A stretch of DNA of 31,161 nucleotides from Succinatimonas hippei (GCA_004557545.1 SFGV01000017.1:1-31161); one strand, 5' to 3'. Shown: positions 1-7,971, numbered from the stretch's first letter. A program made the numbers and translations. The notes: generated by a model from the sequence alone, not told the origin.

Positions 1-1
1 A

Positions 2-84
2 AAATTTAGGAGAAGAGAAGCAGAAGAGGATTTCTTAACAGATCATCTTGGAAGGATCCTTCAGATCATCTTTGATGATCCCCA
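2..84 (+). other. Fragment of an unidentified open frame fused to blaROB
   Basis: The frame beginning at base 2 is open through the junction near base 84 and continues, out of frame with the beta-lactamase, to a stop at 275-277. Up to the junction it encodes a purine-rich, charged segment ending in ...DHLGRILQIIFDDP, which looks like genuine coding sequence. Past the junction this frame only shadows the beta-lactamase. The fragment is cut by the window edge and I do not recognise the protein. It marks DNA joined to the resistance gene by a rearrangement or by an assembly error. Confidence 0.4.
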
Positions 85-879
85 ACACAAGCCACCTTTC
101 AACAGACTTTGGCGAATTTGGAACAGCAGTATCAAGCCCGAATTGGCGTTTATGTATGGGATACAGAAACGGGACATTCTTTGTCTTATCGTGCAGATGA
201 ACGCTTTGCTTATGCGTCCACTTTCAAGGCGTTGTTGGCTGGGGCGGTGTTGCAATCGCTGCCTGAAAAAGATTTAAATCGTACCATTTCATATAGCCAA
301 AAAGATTTGGTTAGTTATTCTCCCGAAACCCAAAAATACGTTGGCAAAGGCATGACGATTGCCCAATTATGTGAAGCAGCCGTGCGGTTTAGCGACAACA
401 GCGCGACCAATTTGCTGCTCAAAGAATTGGGTGGCGTGGAACAATATCAACGTATTTTGCGACAATTAGGCGATAACGTAACCCATACCAATCGGCTAGA
501 ACCCGATTTAAATCAAGCCAAACCCAACGATATTCGTGATACGAGTACACCCAAACAAATGGCGATGAATTTAAATGCGTATTTATTGGGCAACACATTA
601 ACCGAATCGCAAAAAACGATTTTGTGGAATTGGTTGGACAATAACGCAACAGGCAATCCATTGATTCGCGCTGCTACGCCAACATCGTGGAAAGTGTACG
701 ATAAAAGCGGGGCGGGTAAATATGGTGTACGCAATGATATTGCGGTGGTTCGCATACCAAATCGCAAACCGATTGTGATGGCAATCATGAGTACGCAATT
801 TACCGAAGAAGCCAAATTCAACAATAAATTAGTAGAAGATGCAGCAAAGCAAGTATTTCATACTTTACAGCTCAACTAA
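85..879 (+). pseudogene. blaROB: 5'-truncated ROB-1-type class A beta-lactamase
   Basis: The encoded residues match my memory of ROB-1, the plasmid-borne penicillinase of Haemophilus and Pasteurella, from about residue 42 of 305 to the stop. The catalytic residues are present: the STFK box (residues 37-40 counted from the TTG at 109), the SDN motif (95-97), an omega-loop ExxLN and a KSG box. The signal peptide is missing. Homology stops near base 85 and an in-frame TGA sits at 76-78. The only upstream-proximal start is a TTG at 109 without a Shine-Dalgarno sequence. Without export the enzyme could not protect the cell wall, so I call it a pseudogene. It is visibly more AT-rich than the neighbouring genes, as expected of recent transfer. 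An assembly chimera is possible. Confidence 0.85.
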
Positions 880-915
880 CAAATTCATTTTGTTAGAAAA
901 AGTGAAAATTTAGGG

Positions 916-939
916 CTGAATTTACAATCCAAGTGCAAC
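916..939. repeat. Possible IS30-family (ISApl1-like) terminal inverted repeat remnant
   Basis: The bases after blaROB (starting CTGAATTTACAATCC and ending AAGTGCAAC) resemble, from memory, the ends of IS30-family elements such as ISApl1, which is common in Pasteurellaceae. No transposase and no second inverted repeat are visible. The motif abuts the lysC terminator directly, so the foreign/native boundary is at about 939/940. The identification is tentative. Confidence 0.3.
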
Positions 940-962
940 AAAAAAAGGCGCCTTTCGGCGCC
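940..962 (-). terminator. Rho-independent terminator of lysC
   Basis: On the minus strand a GGCGCC/GGCGCC stem closed by a GAAA tetraloop is followed by seven T. It lies 16 bases past the lysC stop. The blaROB segment ends right against its T-tract. Confidence 0.9.
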
Positions 963-978
963 ACTCTTAAGAACTGAT

Positions 979-2337
979 TCAGTCCTCAAGCAGATGCTTG
1001 TGGATGCGTACCAGAGCGTCCGGAGCGTCATCCTTGTCTAGCAGGAAGCACAGGTTGTGGTTTGAGGCTCCAAAGCAAATCATCTTAACATTGCAATCCT
1101 TGATTGAGGAGAGCGCCTTTGAAGTAATGCCGGGGGTTTCTGACATTTTGTTGCCGATTATGGCAACAAGTGACAGACCTTCCTCGACCTTCACGTGACA
1201 GAAACCGCGTAGTTCTTCGAGCATATCATCAGGGATGGCCCGCGAAAGTCCGGAGGTGCTGGTTCCGGCGTCCAGCGTAATCGCGATTGAAACCTCTGAG
1301 GTGGTAACCAGGTCGACAGAACGTTTGTATCTTGCGAATATCTCAAAGACCTTGGCCAGAAAACCAGAAGCTCCGACCATCTTGGGAGATGAGAGCACGA
1401 TGAGACTCTGATTCTTTCTTAAGGCAACCGCTCTGAAAGGAGGATGCGACTTAGTCTGAGGACGAACCCAGGTGCCACCTTTTTCAGGCTCGCGGCTTGA
1501 CCCAACGAAGACAGGGATCCCGCGGCGGACGGCCGGAATAAGGGTTGAAGGGTGGAGGATCTTGGCGCCAAAGGTAGCCATTTCCGCCGCCTCAAGATAG
1601 GTAAGCTCAGAAATGCACTTAGCGTGCGGAACCAGACGTGGATCGGTAGTGTAGACACCAGGAACGTCAGTCCAGATCGAAATGCTGGTAGCGTTTAAAG
1701 CCTCTCCCAGAAGAGCTGCGGAGTAATCTGAACCGCCACGCCCAAGAGTAGTGGTCTGGCCATCAGAGTTCTGGGCGATGAAGCCCTGGGTAACCACGAT
1801 GGCGTCCTGCTCTAACATAGGGGCGAGCAGTTCCTTGGAAAGCTGCCCCAGCACTTCAACCAGAGGGGTCGCGCAACCGAAGTTTGAGTCCGTGCGCATT
1901 ACGCGGCGCACGTCAAACCAGACGGCCTTGGTTCCGAAATGATTGAACATCGCGGTAAAAAGATAGGTTGACATCAGCTCGCCGTGCGAGACGATGCGGT
2001 CGGTAAGCTCGTCACTGCGGCCCATGCTGGCCTCAGAGGCGAGGCTCCCTATCTCTTTTATATGATCCTCAAGAAAGTCGACAAGTTCTTTTGGCTTGCC
2101 AAGCCCGTTGATGATATCCATATGGATATCGCGGATCTTCTGTAAATTCTCTTCTATTTTGGTTCGACCGCAGGCGCCTGAAGCCAGCTCAACCAGTATG
2201 TTGGTTATACCCGAGCAGGCGCTTGAAACCACAAGTCTGGTAGCTTTGTTTGAAACAGCGACCAGGTAGCTTGATTCCATGGCCTTGAAGTTTCCGACGG
2301 AGGTTCCGCCAAATTTTGCAATATCGAGTTCTTTCAT
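979..2337 (-). CDS. lysC: Aspartokinase, monofunctional, LysC type
   Basis: This enzyme phosphorylates L-aspartate with ATP, the first step toward lysine, threonine, methionine and diaminopimelate. The 452-aa length is close to E. coli aspartokinase III (449 aa). The N-terminal amino-acid-kinase domain starts with KFGGTS (residues 8-13) and contains the GRGGSDYSAALLGEAL segment. Two C-terminal ACT-type regulatory regions occupy roughly residues 310-450. No homoserine dehydrogenase domain is attached, so feedback by lysine is expected from the family. The ATG at 2337 gives the canonical N-terminus but has no clear Shine-Dalgarno sequence. It is divergent from azlC across 136 bp, which is too short to hold a classical lysine riboswitch plus promoter. 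Confidence 0.93.
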   Translation of the reverse strand: MKELDIAKFGGTSVGNFKAMESSYLVAVSNKATRLVVSSACSGITNILVELASGACGRTKIEENLQKIRDIHMDIINGLGKPKELVDFLEDHIKEIGSLASEASMGRSDELTDRIVSHGELMSTYLFTAMFNHFGTKAVWFDVRRVMRTDSNFGCATPLVEVLGQLSKELLAPMLEQDAIVVTQGFIAQNSDGQTTTLGRGGSDYSAALLGEALNATSISIWTDVPGVYTTDPRLVPHAKCISELTYLEAAEMATFGAKILHPSTLIPAVRRGIPVFVGSSREPEKGGTWVRPQTKSHPPFRAVALRKNQSLIVLSSPKMVGASGFLAKVFEIFARYKRSVDLVTTSEVSIAITLDAGTSTSGLSRAIPDDMLEELRGFCHVKVEEGLSLVAIIGNKMSETPGITSKALSSIKDCNVKMICFGASNHNLCFLLDKDDAPDALVRIHKHLLED

Positions 2338-2379
2338 TTGAATATCAGTGCGAGCCGAAGCGGCCTTACAAAAAAAGTG

Positions 2380-2408
2380 TATTTATAGAATGCTATTACT
2401 CGGCGCAA
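2380..2408 (-). promoter_or_regulatory. Putative lysC promoter
   Basis: Read on the minus strand, TTGCGC (2403-2408) and TAAATA (2380-2385) are separated by 17 bases. The predicted leader is about 35 nt and contains a small GCCG/CGGC hairpin. The match is moderate. Confidence 0.4.
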
Positions 2409-2459
2409 GACCGTGCAACAAGACTGAGCTTTTCTTTCCAAATTAGTGCATCTGTGGCG

Positions 2460-2473
2460 TATGATCACATTTT
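2460..2473 (+). promoter_or_regulatory. -10-like box directly before azlC, possible leaderless start
   Basis: TATGAT at 2460-2465 ends eight bases before the azlC ATG. No Shine-Dalgarno sequence is present and no convincing -35 is seen at 16-18 bp. If it is used, the transcript would start at or within a few bases of the ATG. Confidence 0.3.
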
Positions 2474-3334
2474 ATGAAACAGAACACCAAAAAAGCACGC
2501 GATCCGCAAACTCGCGGTGAGTTTTATCTGAGGGGAGCGAAAGATTCCCTGCCAATTGTCATGGGTTATATCCCGGTGGGTATAGCCTTCGCGGTCTTAT
2601 CTCTCTCCACTGGGTTTGACGCGCTGCAGACGTTTTTAATGTCCTTCACCGTTTATTCAGGCGCGGGGCAATTCCTCGGGGTTGCTCTGGCCGGCTCAGG
2701 GGCAGGGCTTGTCGCGGTCGCGATTGGAATAGCCATCATCAATTTTCGCTATTTCATAATGAGTCTGTGCGTGTTCGCCAGATTTAAGGAGCTCTCGCTT
2801 CTAAAACGTGTGGGATTTTCGCATCTTGTGACCGATGAGACTTTCGCGATCTTTACGACAAACGACAAGAAATTCGTCAACATGCCGTACTTTCTTGGGC
2901 TTTTTACTACTTCCTACATCGCGTGGAACACAGGTACCGTATTAGGGATCCTCGCCTCGAAGATCCTTCCGCAGACGGTGACCTTGTCTCTTGGGATAGC
3001 GCTTTACGCTCTTTTTATCGCGATTATAGTTCCTGGCGCGAGGGCAAGCTGGCGTATGGCACTGGTGATAATCGGTGTCGCAGTGTCAAACAGCGTGCTG
3101 ACCATGATCCTGACCTCAGAGTTTGGGCGTTCATCGGCAAGCTGGTCCCTGGTGGTTACCATGGTCGCGGGAGCGCTTATAGGAGCGCTTTTTATAAAGG
3201 CTCCTGATGAGGACACGCTTTTCTCAAAGTCAGATGAGGAAAAAGGGGCAGGGGGCGAAGTGTTTAAAGCCGGGTCAGGAAGAACAGATAAAGCGCCGGA
3301 CTCTGATATGAAGCTAACGGGTGACGGGCAGTAA
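2474..3334 (+). CDS. azlC: AzlC-family branched-chain amino acid exporter, large subunit
   Basis: AzlC/YgaZ proteins form the large membrane subunit of two-component exporters for valine, leucine, isoleucine and sometimes methionine, paired with AzlD/YgaH. The 286-aa product has several hydrophobic helices from about residue 25 to 235. It carries the family's early segment with PIVMGYIPVGIAFAVLS and a following YSGAGQF. After about residue 240 it has a hydrophilic, charged tail of about 45 residues that is longer than usual in the family and looks unstructured. The small-subunit gene follows at once. The ATG at 2474 is the first start and gives the expected N-terminus, though no ribosome binding site is visible. 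Confidence 0.85.
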   Translation: MKQNTKKARDPQTRGEFYLRGAKDSLPIVMGYIPVGIAFAVLSLSTGFDALQTFLMSFTVYSGAGQFLGVALAGSGAGLVAVAIGIAIINFRYFIMSLCVFARFKELSLLKRVGFSHLVTDETFAIFTTNDKKFVNMPYFLGLFTTSYIAWNTGTVLGILASKILPQTVTLSLGIALYALFIAIIVPGARASWRMALVIIGVAVSNSVLTMILTSEFGRSSASWSLVVTMVAGALIGALFIKAPDEDTLFSKSDEEKGAGGEVFKAGSGRTDKAPDSDMKLTGDGQ

Positions 3335-3356
3335 ACAAGGTTTTGCGGGGACGGAA

Positions 3357-3671
3357 ATGGATAACAGTCTTTATCTTAGTCTTGTCATAATCATTATGGC
3401 GGTGGTGACATACCCTTTAAGAATGCTGCCAGCGACAGTTTTTTCAAAGGCGCGGTTTGGCAGGTATATGCATCGGGTGCTTTATATAATGCCGTATACG
3501 GCTCTGACGGCGCTGGTTTTTCCGGGAGTTTTCTCAAGCGTGGGGTCATATCATTACGCCGCTGTGGCCGGTACCGCCGCGGCGCTTATTCTGTCACTCT
3601 TTAAGACCTCGCTTTCCGTTACCGTTGTTTTGTCGGTAGTCGTGGTCTATCTGGTTTTGGTGTTGTTCTAA
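3357..3671 (+). CDS. azlD: AzlD-family branched-chain amino acid exporter, small subunit
   Basis: This is the small, mostly hydrophobic partner of AzlC. The 104-aa product has about four hydrophobic stretches and the typical N-terminal VTYPLRMLPA segment (family pattern TYxxRxLP). I prefer the ATG at 3357 over the upstream in-frame GTG at 3321, because it is preceded by a GGGGACGG ribosome-binding-like sequence and starts the protein where AzlD proteins usually start. It begins 22 bp after the azlC stop, so the two are surely co-transcribed. A strong terminator follows. Confidence 0.85.
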   Translation: MDNSLYLSLVIIIMAVVTYPLRMLPATVFSKARFGRYMHRVLYIMPYTALTALVFPGVFSSVGSYHYAAVAGTAAALILSLFKTSLSVTVVLSVVVVYLVLVLF

Positions 3672-3733
3672 TTCCCAGTGTGGATGAGTTCCCGGACACA
3701 GGCGAAAGAAGAACAGGGTTTTTATAAAAAAGA

Positions 3734-3765
3734 GGCGCGGCTAAAAAACAGCCGCGCCTTCTTTT
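3734..3765. terminator. Bidirectional terminator between azlD and maoP
   Basis: A perfect 9-bp stem (GGCGCGGCT/AGCCGCGCC) has an A-rich loop, a T-rich tract on the right and A's on the left. It can end both convergent transcripts. Confidence 0.88.
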
Positions 3766-3779
3766 ATTGACCAGGATAA

Positions 3780-4130
3780 TTATTCGTCAATACTACCGCT
3801 GTCATCGGCTGAACCGCCAGCAAGCGAGGCGATGGTGTCATCATTGCCAACCGAGCACAGACGGTGCAGGTGGCGCGGGCGTATCACTTTTAAGTATTTG
3901 CTGAATACCTTGGCGTTGTGATCGGTGATCACCTCACCGCTGTTGAGCTGCTCTAAGAAAACCTTTTCAGCCTTGTCCTTGGGCTTGCGGGTTCCCTTGT
4001 AGAGTTCCATCATCGCCCATCCGCATCTCTCGAGGAGCTCGGACTCATTGATGGTGAAATCACCGCTACGGCGTATACCGCGGGCGAAGTGCTGGAAATC
4101 GTTGAAAGGCTTTTCAGATTCAAAGCTCAT
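3780..4130 (-). CDS. maoP: MaoP (DUF413), Ori macrodomain organisation protein
   Basis: The core RSGDFTINESELLERCG aligns with the E. coli MaoP segment RHGDFTIKEAQLLERHG. A later KYLKVIRPRHLHRL matches its KYMTRIKRPKRFHTL. The 116-aa length is near the family norm, and the acidic serine-rich C-terminus also resembles E. coli. In E. coli MaoP, acting with the cis site maoS next to its gene, sets the limits of the chromosomal Ori macrodomain. The family is restricted to gammaproteobacteria that carry Dam and SeqA, which supports the taxonomic call. A GAGGA ribosome binding site precedes the ATG on the minus strand. Here it lies beside glnS and not beside hdfR as in E. coli. Confidence 0.88.
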   Translation of the reverse strand: MSFESEKPFNDFQHFARGIRRSGDFTINESELLERCGWAMMELYKGTRKPKDKAEKVFLEQLNSGEVITDHNAKVFSKYLKVIRPRHLHRLCSVGNDDTIASLAGGSADDSGSIDE

Positions 4131-4297
4131 TTGCTGTCCTCATTATATGGCTGGAGCCGCGGCCCCTTTTTTCGGGGACGTATTTTAGCATTGAATCGCT
4201 TTTTTTCGCTCTTTGCGCTCTGTGTTTTTCATTCCCTCCTCTTTTTCTGGAATTATCTTTTAATTCAAATCAATGTCGCGCTATTTTTCTAAAAAAA

Positions 4298-4326
4298 TTG
4301 AGTGTGTGCCCGCCCTTTGTTAAAAT
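4298..4326 (+). promoter_or_regulatory. glnS promoter
   Basis: TTGAGT (4298-4303) and TAAAAT (4321-4326) are separated by exactly 17 bases, 40 bp before the chosen start. The rest of the maoP-glnS gap (4131-4297) is T-rich and holds the maoP upstream region; I see no gene in it. Confidence 0.7.
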
Positions 4327-4366
4327 CGTTCAAAATGAAAAAATTATGCTTTGATTGGAGATGAGA

Positions 4367-6052
4367 ATGACCGATGCGGTGAACGCGGATGAGAAGATTC
4401 CGCGCAATTTCATTACCGACATAATCGACGATGATCTCAAATCTGGCCGGGTTGACCATGTCGCAACCAGATTTCCTCCAGAGCCGAATGGCTATCTGCA
4501 TATAGGACACGCAAAGTCCATATGCCTGAATTTCGGACTGGCACGTGACTATCACGGGACGTGCAACATGAGATTTGATGACACCAATCCTGTAAAAGAG
4601 GATATGGAGTATATCGAATCCATCAAGCGTGACGTTAAGTGGTTGGGTTTTGAGTGGACGAACCTCTGCCATTCTTCTGACTACTTTGACAAGCTCTACA
4701 ATTACGCGGTAGAGCTTATAAACAAAGGCCTTGCCTACGTAGACGAGCAGTCGCCCGAGCAGATCCACGATACCCGCGGCACTCTTACCAAACCCGGTGT
4801 TGAGAGCCCTTACCGTAATCGCAGCCCCGAGGAGAACCTAAAACTCTTTGAGAAGATGCGTGACGGCGGATTTGAAGAGGGCAAGGCCTGTCTGCGTGCC
4901 AGGATCGACATGGCATCTCCTTTCATGTGCATGAGAGATCCGGTTATCTACCGCATACGCTACGCGACCCATGAGCTTACTGGTGACAAGTGGTGCATAT
5001 ATCCTATGTACGACTTTACCCACTGCATTTCAGACGCCATCGAAGGGATCACGCACTCAATCTGCACCCTTGAGTTTCAGGATAACCGCAGGCTTTATGA
5101 CTGGGTTTTGGACAATATCTCAATTGATCATGAGCACCGCCCGCATCAGTACGAGATGAGCAGACTCAATCTTGAGTATTCCATAACCTCAAAACGCAAG
5201 CTTAATCTGCTGGTTGAAAAAGGTCTGGTCGATGGCTGGGATGATCCCAGACTTACAACTATTTCTGGTCTGCGCCGCCGCGGTTATACCCCGGCGTCAA
5301 TCCGCGAGTTCTGCCGCCGTATAGGTGTGACCAAGCAGGAGAACGTGATTGAGATGTCAGCGCTTGAGTCATGCGTGCGCGAGGATCTCAACCACAACGC
5401 GAAACGCGCGATGGCGGTTTTACGTCCGCTGAAACTGGTTATTGACAATTATGGCGATGATGGAATAGACGTCACCGAGGTCACCTGTCAGAACCATCCG
5501 GAGCGTCCTGAGCTTGGCGAGCGCACCGTGCCTTTTGGCAAAACGCTTCTCATAGAGCAGGATGATTTCCGCGAGGAAGCCAATAAACAGTTCAAGCGCT
5601 TAAAGCTTGGGCATGAGGTGAGACTTCGCAACGCCTGCATCGTCAAGGCGCTCTCCTGCGAAAAGGATGAGAGCGGCAAGGTCATATGCGTCCATTGCGA
5701 GGCTGTAAAGGGATCCTTTAACGCCGATGTCGAAGGGCACAAACCAAAGGGGGTTATCCACTGGGTTGATGCGGATGACTGTCTGCGCTGCACCGTGATC
5801 CTGTACCGCAATCTTTTTAAAGTCCCCAATCCGGGCGCCGCGGAGGATTTCCTCTCCACAGTTGACCCTGATTCAAAGACTGTTATTTCAGATGCCGCGC
5901 TTGAGAAAAATCTCGCGCAGGCAAATCCCGGCGACAGCTTCCAGTTCGAGCGTCAGGGCTATTTCTGCGCTGACAGCAGATACTCCAAGCCCGGAGCGCC
6001 GGTTTTCAATCTTACGGTCGCTTTGCGCGAAACGCGTAAGGCCGGCGTGTGA
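4367..6052 (+). CDS. glnS: Glutaminyl-tRNA synthetase
   Basis: This class I enzyme charges tRNA(Gln) with glutamine using ATP. The 561-aa product follows E. coli GlnS over its whole length. The Rossmann domain carries the HIGH motif (residues 45-48, within PPEPNGYLHIGHAKS), followed by a KMSKS-equivalent loop TSKRK (274-278) and a C-terminal beta-barrel anticodon-binding region. E. coli has MSKRK at the loop, so the Met-to-Thr change is a mild oddity. The start at 4367 is chosen because GGAG at 4357-4360 sits six bases upstream, and the in-frame ATG at 4361 and TTG at 4355 are too close to that site. Its presence implies direct Gln-tRNA charging and not the amidotransferase route. Confidence 0.96.
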   Translation: MTDAVNADEKIPRNFITDIIDDDLKSGRVDHVATRFPPEPNGYLHIGHAKSICLNFGLARDYHGTCNMRFDDTNPVKEDMEYIESIKRDVKWLGFEWTNLCHSSDYFDKLYNYAVELINKGLAYVDEQSPEQIHDTRGTLTKPGVESPYRNRSPEENLKLFEKMRDGGFEEGKACLRARIDMASPFMCMRDPVIYRIRYATHELTGDKWCIYPMYDFTHCISDAIEGITHSICTLEFQDNRRLYDWVLDNISIDHEHRPHQYEMSRLNLEYSITSKRKLNLLVEKGLVDGWDDPRLTTISGLRRRGYTPASIREFCRRIGVTKQENVIEMSALESCVREDLNHNAKRAMAVLRPLKLVIDNYGDDGIDVTEVTCQNHPERPELGERTVPFGKTLLIEQDDFREEANKQFKRLKLGHEVRLRNACIVKALSCEKDESGKVICVHCEAVKGSFNADVEGHKPKGVIHWVDADDCLRCTVILYRNLFKVPNPGAAEDFLSTVDPDSKTVISDAALEKNLAQANPGDSFQFERQGYFCADSRYSKPGAPVFNLTVALRETRKAGV

Positions 6053-6092
6053 GACTATAAACATAATTTTGTAAACCCAAAGGAGCATGAGT

Positions 6093-6563
6093 ATGTCTGA
6101 TGATATTCAGGACAATTCGGGCAGGGAAGAAGAGAATATGGCCCCGCCTCCGGGGAGTGATTACGAAGTGGCATTTACCTACCACTCCGACACCCAGCTC
6201 GAGCGCGCTTATGATAAAGCTGTGCATTGGGTAAAAGCGGGTGTGCATCCTCAGAAGATCTTTTTGGAAGACCGTTCAATGGGGGTGATCAACTTCCGCA
6301 AGATCATGAAAGATCCGCTGTTAATTCAGGCCGGAGTTGAGCGTATGGTGGATTTCCGCTGCTCGCTTACCCTCTCTGACACTGATGTCGACGCGGTTTT
6401 TTCAAGCGTTTGCTACTATGAGCCAGATTCAGAGCCAGAGTACATCAACGCCTATGATCCAGAGCTGAGCTCCATAAAGGAAGTTCTCAACATGGTCAGC
6501 AACAACCTGTTTGCGTATCTGCAAAAACCGTTATTGCAACCAGAAGATCCAGAGAACGCGTAA
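6093..6563 (+). CDS. Hypothetical acidic 156-aa protein downstream of glnS
   Basis: I do not recognise this family. The start at 6093 is preferred over the ATG at 6087 because AAGGAG then stands seven bases away. The protein has a hydrophilic acidic N-terminus (about 25 residues), a central part with AYDKAVHWVKAG and FRKIMKDPLLIQAGVERMV that looks like mixed alpha/beta, and an acidic stretch (YYEPDSEPEY) before a final helix. It has no signal peptide and no membrane segment, so it is probably cytoplasmic. It lies 40 bp after glnS with a good ribosome binding site and may be co-transcribed with it. Codon use is like the neighbours, which supports a real gene. Confidence 0.7.
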   Translation: MSDDIQDNSGREEENMAPPPGSDYEVAFTYHSDTQLERAYDKAVHWVKAGVHPQKIFLEDRSMGVINFRKIMKDPLLIQAGVERMVDFRCSLTLSDTDVDAVFSSVCYYEPDSEPEYINAYDPELSSIKEVLNMVSNNLFAYLQKPLLQPEDPENA

Positions 6564-6609
6564 CGTTCAGATAACGTATTTGTACTGGCTCTTGTTTACA
6601 AGCGCCGTA

Positions 6610-6720
6610 TATAATGTCAGCCGTTGCCCCGGGTAGTTTATTTGTTTTCCGGGGCGGCGGACAGTGCCGCCCGGAGGCTTTTGCCCCACGGAGAGCGCAG
6701 GTTTCATCTTAAATAAGATG
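6610..6720 (+). promoter_or_regulatory. bamC upstream leader with overlapping hairpins
   Basis: TATAAT lies at 6610-6615 without a good -35. Downstream, stem 1 pairs GCCCCGG (6626-6632) with CCGGGGC (6649-6655). Stem 2 pairs GGGCGGC (6652-6658) with GCCGCCC (6666-6672). They share bases 6652-6655, so they cannot form together. A 7-2-7 interrupted palindrome (CATCTTAAATAAGATG) follows at 6705-6720. Confidence 0.45.
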
Positions 6721-6741
6721 GTCAACTGGAGAATTTATTTA

Positions 6742-7902
6742 ATGCCCAGTCATTTAAAGACCGGCAGGATACTCGCGGTATCTGCCTGTGCTTTGTTTCT
6801 CATGAATCTTTCAGGCTGTACAACCGTAAAAGAATACTGGGAATACTACCTGGGCGGCATCGACGAAAACGCGCGCGAGGCTACCGGCTTTGAAAAAATA
6901 GCCGAGGCGAAGCAGCATGGCGGCACCATAAGGGTACCTCAGGGACTTGAGGATCCGAAGACGGATCCTACGATGGATGTTCCCCCAATTTCAAAGAAGG
7001 CGATGAGCTACCCTGTAGGGGATGATCTGGACATCCGCGCACCGGTCGCGCCCTTGCGCTCCGACCTGGGGGTTCACTCCCAGTGGTCCCATGGTGAGGC
7101 CATTGTCTGGTTTGAGCAGGGCGGTGAGCACGGGGTATCGTCTGAGGCTGACGCCTGGAGACTGCTTGGCACCGTTCTCAAGAAGATGAACATCGGCACC
7201 GGCAAGGTTTCCGCCGATCAGTATTCGCTTACCACTGCGGTCAGGGATTTCAATGAATTCGGCGCGCCATACACTCCGGCTGATTTGAACGGCGGCGCGA
7301 TGAAGTACCGCCAGGTCTACCGTATCCGCATCGGCCGTAATCAGAACGGTGATCTCGGCATAGCGTCCATTCTGATAGGTTCGATGACCATCCTCCCGCT
7401 CTCGGGAAAAAATATTGAGGACGTGCTAAACCCAATCGAGCAGGAGCGTTTCGCGATGGGCTTTTCCAACGCGATCATTCACGTGCTCGACGGATCATCT
7501 GATGAGGGTGCTACCTCAGGCAACGCCGCGGTAGTTTTAGGTCGTGACCATAACGGGAATGAAGCGCTTATGGTTGACGCCCATTATGAGACCGTCTGGG
7601 CCGCGCTGCGCAAAATGCTTCCGGAGTACAACTGGGAGATCAAGGAATTCTCGCTTTCAAACGGCAGGCTTCTGGTCGATGTGGATGATCAGGACGCTGA
7701 GCTCTTCCATAACAAGGGTGTCGACTCGTTCGCGCTTGATGAGGGTGAGTACACTGTGCGTGTAGGCGAGGAGGACAGCAAGACTGTCATAACCTTCTAC
7801 GACAAGGACGGTATGCCGCTTAAAGCTGGTACGGTTGATCGTATCTACAGCGGATTTGCCCAGGCTCTGACCCGAGAGCTTACCAGGAGCGCCGGTAACT
7901 AA
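6742..7902 (+). CDS. bamC: BamC-like outer membrane assembly lipoprotein
   Basis: BamC is a lipoprotein of the BAM complex that inserts beta-barrel proteins into the outer membrane. The 386-aa product starts with a lipoprotein signal peptide ending in LSGC (lipidated Cys at residue 26). It then has a low-complexity lead and a DLDIRAPVAPL segment matching DIRPPAQPL of E. coli BamC. Two BamC-like globular regions follow (about residues 110-260 and 275-380). It is somewhat longer than E. coli BamC (344 aa). The start at 6742 has GGAG ten bases upstream; the longer frame from 6664 would bury the signal peptide. purC follows, as in E. coli, which strengthens the call. dapA, which precedes bamC in E. 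coli, is absent here. Confidence 0.85.
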   Translation: MPSHLKTGRILAVSACALFLMNLSGCTTVKEYWEYYLGGIDENAREATGFEKIAEAKQHGGTIRVPQGLEDPKTDPTMDVPPISKKAMSYPVGDDLDIRAPVAPLRSDLGVHSQWSHGEAIVWFEQGGEHGVSSEADAWRLLGTVLKKMNIGTGKVSADQYSLTTAVRDFNEFGAPYTPADLNGGAMKYRQVYRIRIGRNQNGDLGIASILIGSMTILPLSGKNIEDVLNPIEQERFAMGFSNAIIHVLDGSSDEGATSGNAAVVLGRDHNGNEALMVDAHYETVWAALRKMLPEYNWEIKEFSLSNGRLLVDVDDQDAELFHNKGVDSFALDEGEYTVRVGEEDSKTVITFYDKDGMPLKAGTVDRIYSGFAQALTRELTRSAGN

Positions 7903-7943
7903 GATCAGGCATCTCCTCTGGTAAGAGTCCAGGTTTCTTTGTC

Positions 7944-7971
7944 GCGCCGGAACGTTAACGCGTTCCGGCGC
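7944..7971. terminator. Hairpin between bamC and purC
   Basis: A perfect 11-bp stem, GCGCCGGAACG/CGTTCCGGCGC, has a six-base loop. No proper T-tract follows (only CGCATTTTC), so it may be a weak terminator, an mRNA stabiliser or an attenuator ahead of purC. Confidence 0.55.

Noticed and set aside
933..946. GTGCAACAAAA repeated near 18104 and GTGCAACA near 2412
   Set aside because: Short matches in AT-rich intergenic DNA, without further shared sequence; no support for a mobile repeat.
2338..2473. Lysine riboswitch upstream of lysC
   Set aside because: The gap is only 136 bp, the predicted leader about 35 nt, and none of the conserved lysine-riboswitch helices are seen.
4289..4768. 159-codon open frame antisense to glnS
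   Set aside because: Antisense to a conserved essential gene, no ribosome binding site, composition follows the opposite strand's codons; a shadow frame.
7944..7971. PUR box (PurR operator) before purC
   Set aside because: The central AACGTT resembles the box core, but the flanks do not match ACGCAAACGTTTGCGT and the sequence is better explained as a hairpin.
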